NCBI RefSeq assembly: GCF_029168945.1
Contig: NC_083605.1
Coordinates: forward strand, 22,209,280 to 22,273,279
Direction of reading: 5' to 3'
Source of the DNA: Cannabis sativa
Lineage: Eukaryota; Streptophyta; Magnoliopsida; Rosales; Cannabaceae
Length of the DNA stretch: 64,000 nucleotides
The translations under genes were made by a program, and so were the position numbers. The notes under the pieces were generated by a model, which had not been told where the DNA came from, made no database searches, and saw only the letters and a program-made list of their open reading frames with translations. Of the stretch, positions 47,213-59,839 are shown piece by piece (within the stretch, counting starts at the first letter, position 1; each line of letters begins with the position of its first letter).

Positions 47213-49810
47213 CATGGTAATTGATTTGCTTGCAAGAAATTCGGTCTTAAAACGATTTGCTTGTGTTTTGGATGGTATCATGTTGCTTTGTGTGTCATAT
47301 TGATGTTTGATTGTTGTTTGTGAATTCTGGGAAAAATAGTCACTTTTCTGTCTCTGTAATTATTTTTGTTGGATAGTTTGGAAAATTCTAAGCAATCTAC
47401 TTTTTTACAGAACTCGATTTCGATTTAATTTGAATTAGTTATGAATTTTTGAAAATTGGAAAAATCGGGGTGATGAGCACCCTCATCACGCGCGCGGAAT
47501 GGCTGCAAGCAGCCTTCCTGCGCCGTGATTCCTCGGCGTGCACCCCAGATACGCGCGCGGATGAGCATGCATGGCATGCCATCCGTACAGTTCATCTTTT
47601 TTTCGATTTTTCTTGCTATTTCATGGAATTAAATTCCGATTTTTTGTGTAGTTTTGTATGTTGATTTTTGTTTTTCAAATTTCAAATCTAATTATCAGAA
47701 ATAAATTAATTTTATTTTTTAAAATTAATTTTAGATATTAGTGTAATTTGATTTTGAAAATAGAAAAAATCAAGTTTTGCTTACCTCTTTTCTTATTTCC
47801 TTTAAAATTTGATTATTTTTTTTTTTTTAAGGTCAGATATTATTTTTTTTTTTGGTAACTTGACCTTAATTAGAACAAGATCAAAATAATCATGATAATT
47901 TTAAAAGAGGAAATAAGGTATTTTTGTTAACTTTTAAATTTTGTTATGTTTAATTAAATTAAATTGTAAAACAAGAAAAGGGTATGTATTTACCATTTTC
48001 TATTTTATTATTTAATTTATTAAATAACATGAAATTTAAAAGGAAAGTTAGCAATTTAATTTTGAAATGACATTTAGGTTACCCAAAACCTAATTTTTCA
48101 AAATGGTAGGTTTAATTTTAATTTTTATTTTTCGAAATACATGTTTAAAATTAAATAAAATCCTACATCCAGCTATCCAAATCTAACCTTGTTGCAGGAG
48201 TATGTGTTTTAGATTGTTTGTAAGTTTTCTAAAACCTATTATTGCTTGATCTAAATTGCCTTGGTTAACTTGATGATAGATCGTATGATCTAATTTTAAC
48301 CAATGGTTCAATTGATGATAGATCAAGTAAATAATTTGTAACAGGTAATTTTTACAAACTTCTTTCATCTGTGTATGACCTAGTAACATGATAGGATCCA
48401 TCCAAATGTGTATGCCTGTGTGAGCCTATATGTTTAATTTCTGTTATAGATACATATAGGTTGTTGTTGCTAAATAAAATATCATAACTGATAGATTTTA
48501 TAGGCTCATTTAGTAGTGAGCCTATTCAATTAATAACAGTTGTTCATTTTAAGGTTAAATTCCTCTCTTTTGGGCTTTGTGTGAGAGTTGGGAGCCTTAG
48601 AAGTGGGTACGACATACTGGACCCAGCCCCCCCTCACATGAACAACCCCAATTGTGAAGGCCCATTTGCCTGATTTGGATAACTGTGCTAGGTTAATTAT
48701 ATTAGTTTGACCTAATAAAAATTGATTAGCAACATAATTAATTTCATTCTTCCTTGAAATTAATTTAAGAAAAACATAGTTTGAATAGTTATATTCTGAA
48801 AAACTATATATATATTTCTTGTATTTAATTAAATATGGAATTATAACCATATAAATTCTTTCTGAATCTTAATTTTATGATTTCATTAAATATTCCTATT
48901 TAAGTTGAGATTTAGTTAAATCTATCAAATCAACTTAGATTTGAATATTTTTGAATTTCCTATTGTAAATTAAGTTGAGGAATTTTAGGAATTGGTTATT
49001 AAGATTCTTTAGATATTTTTTAAGTTGATATTTTATAAATATGGGAACTTAAAATGGAATATCTTCTAAATTAAGTGGTTACTACTTAATTGGTGATATT
49101 TAATTAAGTCATTGATTGAAGAATATTTAAGTTGGGTATTTAGATTTTTCTAAACAACTTAAATAAGATATTTTTCAAAATTATTCCATTTTTGAAATTT
49201 AATTAAAGTTTTTACTTTAATTTGTAATATTTCATTATTGAGATATGGAATATAAATGATTAAACAAAATACATATTTTTTTTTAAAATAATGAGCTTTA
49301 ATCAAGAGAAATTCGATCTCCATTGTTGGTTTTACATAGCTATTATTTTAGTGAGTAATCCTCCCTAACGGAGGAACGTTCATTAGCAAGTTAGCGCTGT
49401 TTAATCTCGAAAGATAAGTATTCTTATAAGTTTTTTATATGGTTTATGACCACCCTAATGGTGGCGACTGTATAAGACTTACAAGAGTGCGAAACAATGG
49501 TAGAAGCTCATAAGATAGAATTGCCTTGACTCTCGCCTAAACGGGACAACGCTGAATTCCAATCTTGATCGAATAAAAGGTTGCTAGAATGTTTGACATT
49601 TTAGATGAATTGACAACTCTATTCAATGGATGATGCTTTGACTCTCGCCTAAACGGGACACTGTATCAGTTCGTTGAAAACCTTGGAAAATAAACTATGT
49701 TAGATTTAGTATTTTTATAACATAGGTGATTATTTTTTTTTTCTGAACCTCTGTATGAATTTATAGAACCAAAACCTTACTTCTGTTTATTGATATGTTG
49801 TAGTGCCAGT
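47213..49810 (+). other. Non-coding leader of element E
   Basis: About 2.6 kb between primer site and gag. It contains a GC-rich patch (47468-47590, CACGCGCGCGG), the conserved block shared with B and C (48540-48670, with GGGTACGACATACTG) and two copies of GACTCTCGCCTAAACGGGAC (about 49528 and 49640). No credible ORF. Confidence 0.8.
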
Positions 49811-52800
49811 ATGAATAACCCTCATCCCGATCCACTCCTAGTTAGTATCTTTGCAAAAGAACTCAATAGTGTGAAAATGCATCCTGGTAGTTGCATTAAC
49901 TCGCACCTATTGTTGATGAATCTGAAATTCCAAAAGGCAAATCTACTAGGAATTGATTTATCAAGGGAACAATGGGTAAGACTCATACTTAATAGTCTTC
50001 CTCAGGAGTATGATAGTTTTGTTCTATATTACTTATTGAACAATCCTCACTCCTCCGACATGGACAAACTCGAAACTGAGTTAAGGGCCCATGAGCAGAA
50101 TCTGATTGCAATGGGACCTCCTGGTATTGCAAACTTTAATCAGAGGAAGAAGATTAAGCATGAGGGCTCTAACAAAGCTGCTTCTTCAAGTACAATTATC
50201 AGACATCATGTTCTATGTGCGAATTGTAATGGAAATGGACATAAAGAAGAACAATGTCCCAGGCTTCTAGACAATTCAAACGAAGGTGATGCTTTTGTAT
50301 TTGAATCATGTGTTTTAGAGAACGACAAATCCACATGGATTGTTGATTCTGGATCTACTAACCATGTATGTTCTTCATTGCAGCTGCTTGAAACTTGGGA
50401 GAATCTTCACCCAGATGAGTTAAAGCTTAAGGTTGGAAATGGTGAGTTGGTATCAGTGAAAGCAAGAGGAACAGCCCGAATCAAGTTTAATTCTAAGAAG
50501 TTTTTACTTTTAGAGAATGTTTTATATATTCCTAATTTTAGTAGAAACTTGATTAGCGTTTCATGTTTACAAACACAATTTTATATATTGAATTTTTCGA
50601 GTTCAAATTGTTCAATTTCTCGTAATGGATTTCATATATGTGTTGCAAACATGGAACAAGGGCTTTATGTTTTAAGACCTGATACTCAAATCTCACTAAA
50701 TACTGAACTTTTCAATGTAGCTAAACCTAGAAGCCTTAAGAGAAAAGAGATTGATAATGATGATCAAACTTATCTATGACATTTACGTTTAGGTCATATA
50801 GGCTTTGATAGACTCAATAGGCTAACCAAAGACGGTCCATTGAAAAATGTCGTCTTAGGAGAACTGCCAGTTTGCGAGTCTTGCCTAGAAGGAAAAATGA
50901 CCAAACGTTCTTTCTCTGCGAAGGAAGAGCGTGCCAAACAACCCCTAGGGTTAGTGCATTCAGATGTTTGCGGACCGCTGAATGTAAAAGCCAGAGGAGG
51001 TTATGAGTATTTCGTCCCTTTCATTGACGATTTCTCTAGATATAGTTTTCTTTACCTAATGCAAAAGAAATCTGAAACGTTTGAAAAGTTTCAGGAATTT
51101 CATGCTTTGGCTCAAAACCAATTAGGTAAAACATTAAAGATCTTGCGAACTGATAGGGGTGGAGAATATATGGATATGCAGTTCAAGGATCATTTAACTG
51201 AACTTGGAATTGAATCCCAATATACTGCCCCAAGCACTCCACAGCAGAATGGAGTTGCAGAAAGAAGAAATCGCACTCTCTTGGAAATGGTTAGGTCTAT
51301 GCTGAGTTATTCAACTCTGTCTACGTCCTTCTGGGGATATGCTATTCAAATGGCAAACGACATTTTAAATGTTGTACCATCTAAAGCAGTCCCTAAGACA
51401 CCCGTCGAACTATGGAATGGTCGTACACCTAGTTTACGCCATTATAGGATTTGGGGGTGCCCTGCTCACGTCTTGAGAAAGAAAGAAGGCAAACTGGAAT
51501 AGCGAACTGAAGTTTGCATGTTTGTGGGAAATTCTAAAGAGACTAGGGGTGGACTATTCTATAGCCACAAGGATAACAAAGTGTTTGTTTCTACAAATGC
51601 TACTTTCCTTGAAGATAACTATATGAAAGACAACAAACTGAAAAGTGAAATTGTATTAGAGGAAATGGTCACAGATACTGTTCCTTCAAATGTACCATCC
51701 TCTTCTACTCAAGAAGAGGAACATCCCACTCCCTCAGTTGTAGCAACTGAGAAAACTACTACCAAAGCTCCTGTTCAGAAGGTCACCGCTCCTCGTCGTA
51801 GTGTGAGGGTTTCTACAAAACCATCTCGTTATGGCTTGGATGGTGAAGTCAATGTGGTCGTTGGTGACGGTATTGATGACGACCCATTAACCTATAAACA
51901 GGCAACGGCAAGTCCGCAACGGAAGCGATGGTCAGCCGGTATGGATTCAGAAATGGATTCCATGAAAAAGAACAAAGTCTGGGAATATGTAGAACCACCT
52001 GATGATTTTCGTCCAATTGGATGTAAATGGGTCTACAAGAAGAAAAGAGGTGCTGGAGGCGAAGTCGAAACTTTCAAAGCTAGACTGGTCGCCAAGGGTT
52101 ATACCCAAAGAGAAGGTGTGGACTATGAGGAAACTTTTAGTCCGGTTGCCATGCTCAAATCCATCCGAATTCTTCTCTCCATAGCTGCCGCTTTAGATTA
52201 TGAAATTTGGCAAATGGATGTCAAGACAGCCTTTCTTAATGGGCTTCTTGAAGAAACCATCTATATGGAGCAACCAGAAGGTTATGTTCTTCACCGGCGG
52301 GGGAGAATAAAGTTTGCAAATTAAATAGGTCCATATATGGACTTAAGCAAGCTTCTCGCTCATGGAATAAAAGGTTTGATGAGATCATCAAAACCTACGG
52401 CTTTCATCAGAATGAAGATGAACCTTGTGTTTACCAACTCAAGGAAAACCAAGTAGTAGTATTCCTGGTCCTTTATGTTGATGACATTTTGATCATTGGC
52501 AACAATGTCAAGAAAATGACTCACATCAAGGAATGGCTTGACACTCAATTCGACATGAAAGACTTGGGTGAGGCAGCCTATGTTCTCGGTATTCAAATTG
52601 TCAGAAACCGGAAGAACAGATCCCTTGCTCTCTCTCAAACAGCTTACATTGACAAAGTTCTAGAGAGATTTTCCATAACCAATACCAATGGGGCAAATAT
52701 GCCCTCTAGACATGGTATCCGTCTATCTAAGGAACAGTGTCCTACTGATCCTCAAGAGATAGAAGACATGGCAAAAATTCCTTATGCTTCTGCAGTTGGA

Positions 52801-53402
52801 ATCGTGAGCAGGTATCAGTCAAATCCAGGACGGGTACATTGGAATGCTGTTAAGTATATTTTGAAATACTTAAAGAGTAAAAGAGATTATGTATTAGTCT
52901 ACAAGGGTGGTGCTTTAAATCCCTTAGGTTGAGCATGCGGTACTCAGATTTCCAGGGATGTCTTGAAGACAGGAAATCTACATCTGGGATGGTGTTTACT
53001 CTTGGGGGTGGAGCAGTGGTTTGGAGAAGTGCTAAACAAACTACGATTTCGGATTCTACCATGGAGGCAGAATACATAGCTGCGGCTGAAGCAGCTAAAG
53101 AGGTTGTCTTGCTTAGGAAGTTCTTCATTTGTCTTGGTGTAGTTCCTGGAATGGAAAAGCCTCTAATCCTGCTTTGTGATAACAATGGAGCTATAGCCAA
53201 CAGTAAGGAACCTCGGAGCCACAAGAGAAGTAAGCATATAGAAAGAAAGTATCATATTATCAGAGAATATGTGGCAAGAGGGGATGTACTGGTGGAGAAA
53301 GTGGATACGCAGGATAACTTAGCTGATCCATTCATCAAAGTCTTGGCAGTAACTTCATTCGAAAAGCACCGTCAGAATTTAGGATTAATTGAATTGTACT
53401 GA
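49811..53402 (+). pseudogene. gag-pol polyprotein of element E, defective
   Basis: ATG at 49811. gag is short: about 20 N-terminal residues join directly to a late gag segment, so roughly the first half is missing. A CCHC knuckle follows (CANCNGNGHKEEQC, about 50217), then protease (WIVDSGSTNHV, about 50335), integrase (HSDVCGPL, FIDDFSRYSF, LRTDRGGEY, PQQNGVAERRNR; 50780-51500), RT (WQMDVKTAFLNG, YVDDILIIGN) and RNase H ([20 protein letters not shown]). Damage: TGA at 50777-50779 where Trp is usual, TAG at 51500-51502, a frameshift near 52305, an in-frame gap after PYASAVG (about 52800) that removes the usual Cys-Thr-Arg-Pro-Asp region, and a frameshift near 52926. It cannot make active proteins. 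Confidence 0.92.
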
Positions 53403-53420
53403 TTTGTTTTATATTAGTGC

Positions 53421-53431
53421 AAGTGGGAGTT
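53421..53431 (+). other. Polypurine tract of element E
   Basis: AAGTGGGAGTT directly before the 3' LTR, as in element B. Confidence 0.75.
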
Positions 53432-55311
53432 TGTTGGGTTTTATGCCCTAAATAAAACTCTATTTCAATGTAATCCAGATTATTCAATATCAATAAAGTA
53501 ACAGAAGTATTTTTCATTCATTTGTGTATGTTTTGTTCACTTAATCAATTGTTTGTCTATTTGATTTATAAATTCATCCAAACCCCTTTTCACATACTTG
53601 ATCATGTTTATTGTGTTGTCAACACAGTGGAAAGTAAACATGACTATGTGAATAAAGTATTCCTAGATTTATCAGAACACTGAGTTTTACTGATATGACA
53701 ATCTACAACAGAGTTTACTTGCATTTGGAGAAATGTTATGTTCTTTCCAGAACATAGGTTAAAGTAAAGCTCAGGTTGGATGCATGGAGTATGCATTGGA
53801 ATGGACCGATATTGAACTTTGAAATAGATTTTTGAAACTTACAATAAATATCTATTCAATTCAATATCATAAGTTGATCCCAGATCACATGATGAAAATC
53901 CTGATATGGTTAGGCTCAATTTCAAGAGTATTATTCGTGTTCTTTGATTTGTTAGTTAAGCCTAATTTTTGGTCAGGGCAATACATACATTTTGCGAACA
54001 CGGTAGTGCGATTGAGTGGGAGCGCTAACATAAATATGGAATCTATAGCTTCTATCTGGCGAATAGTAAGCAAAGGGTGATTTCCTTCGAGCTTAACCAA
54101 ACGAGATAAATGATTGAGTACTCATTTCACTTAGTTGAAATATCATTTATACAGGGTTAAGTGTTTTAAGGATAAAATACATTCTAGGGTGTTACGGTAA
54201 TTTAGTCCCTTTACAGTGTAAATCATCCATATAGAGGATCATTGATCACATTAGGATTATAACAATGGATAACTAATGATGTGTCTATATGGTGGAACAT
54301 ATAGAGCATTCTATATATCGAGAGTGCAATTCTGAGTTCTATGTGTGGATTCAACGAAGAATTAATAAGTTAGTGAATTTAAGTGGTAAATTCTAGATCT
54401 GCTTATTGGAAGCTCGGATATATAGACCCATGGTCCCCCCACTAGTTGAGATAATATTACTTGTAAGACTCATTTAATTGATTTTAATTAATCAATTAAA
54501 ATTCTCAAGATAGACTGTGTCTATTTGAGAATTTATCACTTATTAAGGGCAAAACAGTAAATAGAGATTTTGAAGGGCATATTTATCAATTAGGAAACTT
54601 TAATTAGTTTCATTATTAATAAAATAAATGACAATATATTATTTGATAATTAATTTTAATTATTAAATAATTAGATTTGACATTTATGTGGTTGAACAAA
54701 GGAATTGGCAGTTTTTGACAAAACAGGAAACTATCAGTGTAGGAAAAGGAAAGTTGGAAAAGTGGCAAGCCTTGTTTCCACAATGCCTAGGCCGGCCACT
54801 TAAGTTCCCTTTTCCCTTTGATTTTTTCAATATTAAATGTCAATTAATTCAATCATAGCCCTGGGTGGTTTTCTATAAATAGAAGGCAAAGGCTTCAGAG
54901 TTCAAAACAACTGATACACAACATTATTCTGACATAATTTTCTCTCTGAAAATTCTCTTTGAGCCGCCACCCTCTCTCTCTCTATTCCTTCACTGTTTCG
55001 AAATCTATAAGTGCTAGAGTAGTGCCCACACACATCAAAGTAATACCTCAATCATAGTGAGGAAGGCTGTGTAGAATTCAGAAACAACAAAGAAGGACTA
55101 TCGGGCTCAGATCTTGATTATACTCTGCTACAGAAAGGAATCAAGGGTTAGAGATCTGAGTGGGAGGAGACATATATTCTGCTGCACCCAATGTAAGATT
55201 TCTGATACTCTTATGTGTTTAATTTTCTATCGTTTTAGAAGTTCATATTTAGGTTGTTAAATCAACATACTTGTGAGTAGATCTAAGTTCCTGGTAAAAT
55301 AACTTCCAACA
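53432..55311 (+). repeat. 3' LTR of element E
   Basis: 1880 bp, TGTTGGGTTTTATGCCC...AACTTCCAACA; over 99% identical to the 5' LTR by eye. TATA box at 54873. Confidence 0.97.
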
Positions 55312-55316
55312 ATTGG
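55312..55316. repeat. Target-site duplication of element E, right copy
   Basis: ATTGG, identical to 45315-45319; the reading frame of element F continues beyond it. Confidence 0.95.
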
Positions 55317-57066
55317 AACTTATGTTGTTGGTAAGGCCTAATACATGGGAAACAACTTGTACCAAAAACCTTCAAAAAATGATAATCAGGTTTTCTACCA
55401 TTAACAACCTCATAAGGACATTTGTTACCTAACACAGGAGTAGGCAACCGATTAATAAGATAGACCGAGGTTTGGAACGCGTCCCACCAGTATTTTTGAG
55501 GCATATGAGCTTGAGCCAGGAGTGTCAAGCCCATCTCAACTATATGCCTATGTTTGCGTTCAGCTCTGCCATTTTGAGCTGAAGTGTGTGGGCAAGGGTG
55601 TTGGAAATTAATTCCATGAGTTTGGACAAAGTCATAGAAGGATTGAAACTCACCACCCGAATCCTTTTGGAGTGACTTAATCTTTCTGTCAAATTTGTTT
55701 TCAGCCAATGACTTAAAATGGGAGAAAGCTGCGAGGGCATCTGACTTTGCTTTGAGGGGATATATCCATGTGTATCTACTATAGTCATCTACAAAATGGA
55801 TATAGAACTTATAGTTTGTATTTGAAATAATAGGTGCTGGACCCCAAACATCTGTGTGAACAAGTTCTAAAGGATTTTTAACATGATATGGATTTGTTTT
55901 GAAGGGCAAAGCATGGGATTTCCCAAGTTGGCAGGAATCACAGAAAGCATTTTCTTCATTCTTCCAATTCCTTACATTGATTTGACTTAATACATGACTT
56001 AAGACTCGACTGGATGGATGGCCCAACCTTTGATGCCATCTATCTTTGATTGAAATAGAAGATTGCACAACCATAGGCTGGCTTACATGACTCGATGAAA
56101 CTGAAGACAGATTAGAAACAAAGCAGGAATGATTTAAAGAACCATTGAAGGTGATAGGAGCAGCCGATTTTGTAGTTGCTTTCTCAAGTTGATAAAGACC
56201 ATCTTTAAGCTTCCCTTCCAGAACCACCCTCCTTGTTGCCATGTCCTTCACAACACAACAATCAGAGAAAAATTCAACATAAACATTATTGTCCATTGTG
56301 AGTTTAGAAATACTAATCAAGTTCTTTGTAATGTTAGGAGCATGTAGAACATTTTTGAGCAACAAAGGAGTGTTTCTGTATGTATTTAGAGAACTCAAAC
56401 CAACACGTGAGATTAAGAGTTTATTACCATCACCAACCACTAAGCTTTCCTTACCATTGTATTCACTCTTTTGACTGAGGTTACTTGCATCTGCTGTTAC
56501 ATGATTGGTAGCACCACTGTCTGCATACCAAGAATCCAGATCTGTGTTCTCTGGAGCAGTAAGAAAGGCTGAAGCATTTGATGAACCACCACTTGTATTA
56601 TTTCCACCAGTTGGTGCTGTTCCCATGTAAGTTTCATCATAGCGATTGTAGCAGTGCGCTGCGGAATGCCCGTATCTGCCACAAACTTGACAAGTTGGCT
56701 TTGGGCCATTTGATCTGCCACAACTACGGCCTCCCCTGAATGGTTTCCCTCTATTTCCTCTATTTAGTGTGTTTCCTCCTCTGTTTCCTCGACCATTTCC
56801 AAAGTTTGATGGGTTTGAGCCTGTGCCAGATGTACCTCCTTTGTTAGTAAGGTTCGCAGATGGTGCGGTTGATCCATTTAGAGTCTTGCTGCTGTTTCCA
56901 GACACAGATTGAAGTCTCTCCATCTTGCTGTCGAAACTCAGTAATATATCTTGTAGTTGCTGCCATGAGGTCAATTTTCTAGCTTCGATGATGAGTACAA
57001 TAGGCAAATACTCAAAATCTAATCCAGAGAGGACATTTGTGACCAGTTGAGACTCCAGGTATGGTT
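55317..57066 (-). pseudogene. Copia F gag-pol, second piece (gag end, protease, integrase)
   Basis: Long open stretch: gag end (LVTNVLSGLDFEYLPIV), Gly/Asn/Arg-rich linker, CCHC knuckle (CQVCGRYGHSAAHC, about 56655-56695), protease (SWYADSGATNHV, about 56510-56540), pre-integrase (WHQRLGHPSSRVL, with CDSC) and integrase (HTDVWGPAP, VDDYSRYTWIY, KDSGGEFQSF, SAQNGRAERKHRH, YWWDAFQTSVYLIN). It joins piece one across solo LTR G and piece three across element E without a shift. No stop lies within this piece, but the others contain stops. Confidence 0.93.
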
Positions 57067-58934
57067 TGTTGGGTTTTGTGCCCAAAATAAAACCCATTTC
57101 AATATAATCAGATTTACTTATTAATAAAGATAAGAAATAACATTTTATGTTGCATGGTTCACATGATTTATTTCATGATTATATACATAATATATGAATT
57201 CTATTTAAGTCCAGAACATTTGAATTTGTTAATGATTATAGTGTTGTCAGCACAGTGGAATATAATCTTAATTATATGTTCGAAAGTTTATTCCCTGATT
57301 TGCCAGAATACTGGATTTAGACTGACATGGTATAATCAGCGATAGGTATTCTTACACCTTGGAAAAGTGTTATGTCCTTTCCAGGACATTGGCAAAGTTT
57401 ACTAGTATCGGATGTATGGAGTATACATTGGAAGTGACTGATATTAAACTTTGATTAGATATATTAGAATTTACCGTAATATCTATTCAATTCAATATCA
57501 CCTGTTGATCCTAGATTAAATGATCTTAATCCTGATATGATTAGGTTCAATTTCAAGAGTGTTATTCGTGTTCTTTGATTTGTTAGTTAAGCCTACTTTT
57601 AGGTCAGGGTGATACGTACATTTTGGGAACACGGTAGTGCAATTGAGTGGGAGCGCTAACATAAATATGGAATCTATAACTTCTATTTGGCGAATAGAAA
57701 GTAAAGTATGATTTCCTTCGAGCTTAACAAAATGAAAATAAATGGTGGAGTACTCATTTCACTTAGCTGAAATATCATTTATACAGGGTTAAGTGTTTTA
57801 AGGATAAAATACATTGTAGGGTGTTACGGTAATTTAATCCCTTTACAGTGTAAATCATCTATATAGAGGATCATTGATCACATTAGGATCATAACAATGG
57901 ATAACTAATGACGTATCTATATCGTGGAACATATAGAGCGTTCTATATGACTGAGAGTGCAATTCCAAGTTCTAAGAGTGGATTCAATAAGGAATTAATA
58001 AGTTAGGGAATTTACTTGGTAAATTCAGTTCAACTTATTGGAAGCTCGGTTATATAGACCCATGGTCCCCATACTAGTTGAGACCATACTGCTTGTAAAA
58101 CTCAGTTAATTTATTTTAATTAATCAATTATAATTCTAAAAGTTAGACTATGTCTACTTTATGAATTTTCACTAAGCAATGGCAAAATTGTAAAAAAAAA
58201 AGATTCTAGGTTTATTTATTAATTAAGATACTTTATATGTCTAAATTAATAAATATATTAAATGACAATATTATTTAATAATTATTTTTAAGTTATTAAA
58301 TAATTAGAATTGGCATTTAAAAAGTTAAATTGGAAAATTGGCATTTTTGAGAAAATGGGAATGAAAAATAACAAAATGGGAAAGTTGCAAAGTGAGGCCC
58401 CATTTCCTTATATGGGCCGCCCACTATGCATAGGCTTTTACCATTTTATTTTTCCATTATTTTAATGCCACACAATTCTAACCTAAACCTAGAGGGCATT
58501 CTATAAATAGAAAGTAATGGCTTCAGAAACTACACACAATTGCATCTCATTCTTTTCAGAGTGAATTCCTGAGCCACCACTTTCCTCTCTTTTTTCTTCT
58601 CTAAATTTCAAAATCCCTTAAGTGATAGAGTAGTGCCCACACACATCAAGTGGTACCTCAATCATAGTATGTAAGACTGTGCAAAATCACCAACAAGAAG
58701 GAGAGAAAGAGATCCAGATTCAGATCTTGATTATGCTCTGCTATAGAAAGGAATCAAGGGCTAGAGATCTGAATGGAAGGAGTCATAATATTCCGCTGCA
58801 CCCAATGTAATGTTTTCTTAAACTCTTATGTGTTTATTTCATTGTTCTAGAATTCATATTAGGATGTTAATAAAACATCGGCCCAATAGCGAGAACATGG
58901 TTCTAGATCCTTGTAAAATATTTCCAACATGGTT
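57062..58934 (+). mobile_element. Solo LTR G in the gag of Copia F
   Basis: LTR 57067-58929 (1863 bp; TGTTGGGTTTTGTGCCC...ATTTCCAACA) with perfect duplications TGGTT at 57062-57066 and 58930-58934. Same family as B, C and E, plus orientation, opposite to its host. Near its 3' end (58876-58901) it carries a piece that matches the host sequence just outside the LTR. Confidence 0.95.
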
Positions 58935-59526
58935 CGCCAGCAATAGCGAGAACATCGGCCCATCTTTTCTTCTGTTTGAGGTATTCCACCATACTGAGAG
59001 ATCCCTTTCAAGCTGTCTGAATTTTTGTGCGATACTCATCCATTTTAGCCTTGGAATGAGCCCCATACAACGCCTGAAGAGCACTCCACAGTGCAACTGA
59101 AGATTCTGAACCCATAACTTTAGTTGGGATTTCCTCTGTCATAGATCCATATAGCCAACCTAGAAGTAACTGATCATGTATGATCCATTGCTCAAAATTT
59201 GGGTTGGTTTGAACACCAAAACCAACATTTTCATCATTGTCGAGCACACTTGGTATGGTCTCAGGAGGTCTTGAACGCGCACCAGTCAAGTATCCGTCGA
59301 GACGATGGCCACGAACGATGGTAAACACCATAGTTCTCCAAAGAGTGTAGTTATTCCGATCCAACTTCAAGGCAAATGGCTGAGTGAGTGTGCTACCAAA
59401 CGGTGCACTTGGAGTAGGAGCATTACTAGCAGAAGCTACATTAGTGGCTGTTGCAATATTGCTGGCCGTAGTTCTTGCGCCTCCAGTAGAGGCCTGATTA
59501 TGTGGGGTTTGGTCACCAGTAGACAT
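58935..59526 (-). pseudogene. Copia F gag-pol, first piece (gag N-terminus)
   Basis: ATG at 59526, about 33 bases after the primer site. Ala/Thr/Asn-rich start, then the gag core typical of plant Copia (ALKLDRNNYTLWRTMVF, GHRLDGYLTG, ALWSALQALYG). One in-frame TGA at about 59008, where Arg (CGA) is likely ancestral, then the frame continues to the LTR G insertion. gag would form the virus-like particle. Confidence 0.9.
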
Positions 59527-59545
59527 AGGTAAACCCTATTTTGGT

Positions 59546-59558
59546 GGCTCTGATACCA
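59546..59558 (-). other. Primer-binding site of element F
   Basis: TGGTATCAGAGCC on the minus strand, complementary to initiator-Met tRNA, two bases inside the 5' LTR border. Confidence 0.9.
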
Positions 59559-59560
59559 AG

Positions 59561-59839
59561 TGGAAATTGCTAGTATTTAGGAGTAAAATGCTCTGCTCAA
59601 TTAATGCAGAGGCTAAACTTTCATTATATAGCAGCAGCAATACAAAAGGAATAATCTAGAATATTACAGCCAATCATTGACACGTATGCCCTGATATCCT
59701 AACAACCTGGAGGATATTCTAACAGAATTGAGAGAGTAATCATTACACAATGATGAGCTGGACAGTACTGGAAAAACTACAGAAATAGACACACCAAAAG
59801 ACTATTATGACCCTGCTTGAGAATACTCATTTCTTAACA
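59561..59839 (-). repeat. 5' LTR of element F
   Basis: About 279 bp, on minus TGTTAAGAAATGAG...CAATTTCCA. The outer border is placed on the TG/CA ends only, because no second LTR is in the window. Confidence 0.75.

Larger units (their letters stand above)
45320..55311 (+). mobile_element. Full-length Copia element E with defective gag-pol
   Basis: 9992 bp with LTRs 45320-47198 and 53432-55311, perfect duplication ATTGG, primer site TGGCACCAGAGC and purine tract AAGTGGGAGTT. The LTRs differ by about a dozen substitutions and one indel in 1880 bp by eye, so it is the youngest datable insertion here with B. It sits in the integrase of element F. The pol is readable but has two nonsense codons, two frameshifts and two in-frame losses. 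Confidence 0.97.
44095..59839 (-). mobile_element. Copia element F, minus strand, split by E and G
   Basis: 5' LTR 59561-59839, primer site, gag-pol in three collinear pieces (59526-58935, 57066-55317, 45319-44095). It is interrupted by solo LTR G (duplication TGGTT) and by element E (duplication ATTGG). Removing both restores continuous reading across each joint. The 3' side (end of RT, RNase H, 3' LTR) is missing beyond about 44095. The short LTR and pol motifs suggest the Ale/Retrofit group (inference). Confidence 0.92.
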
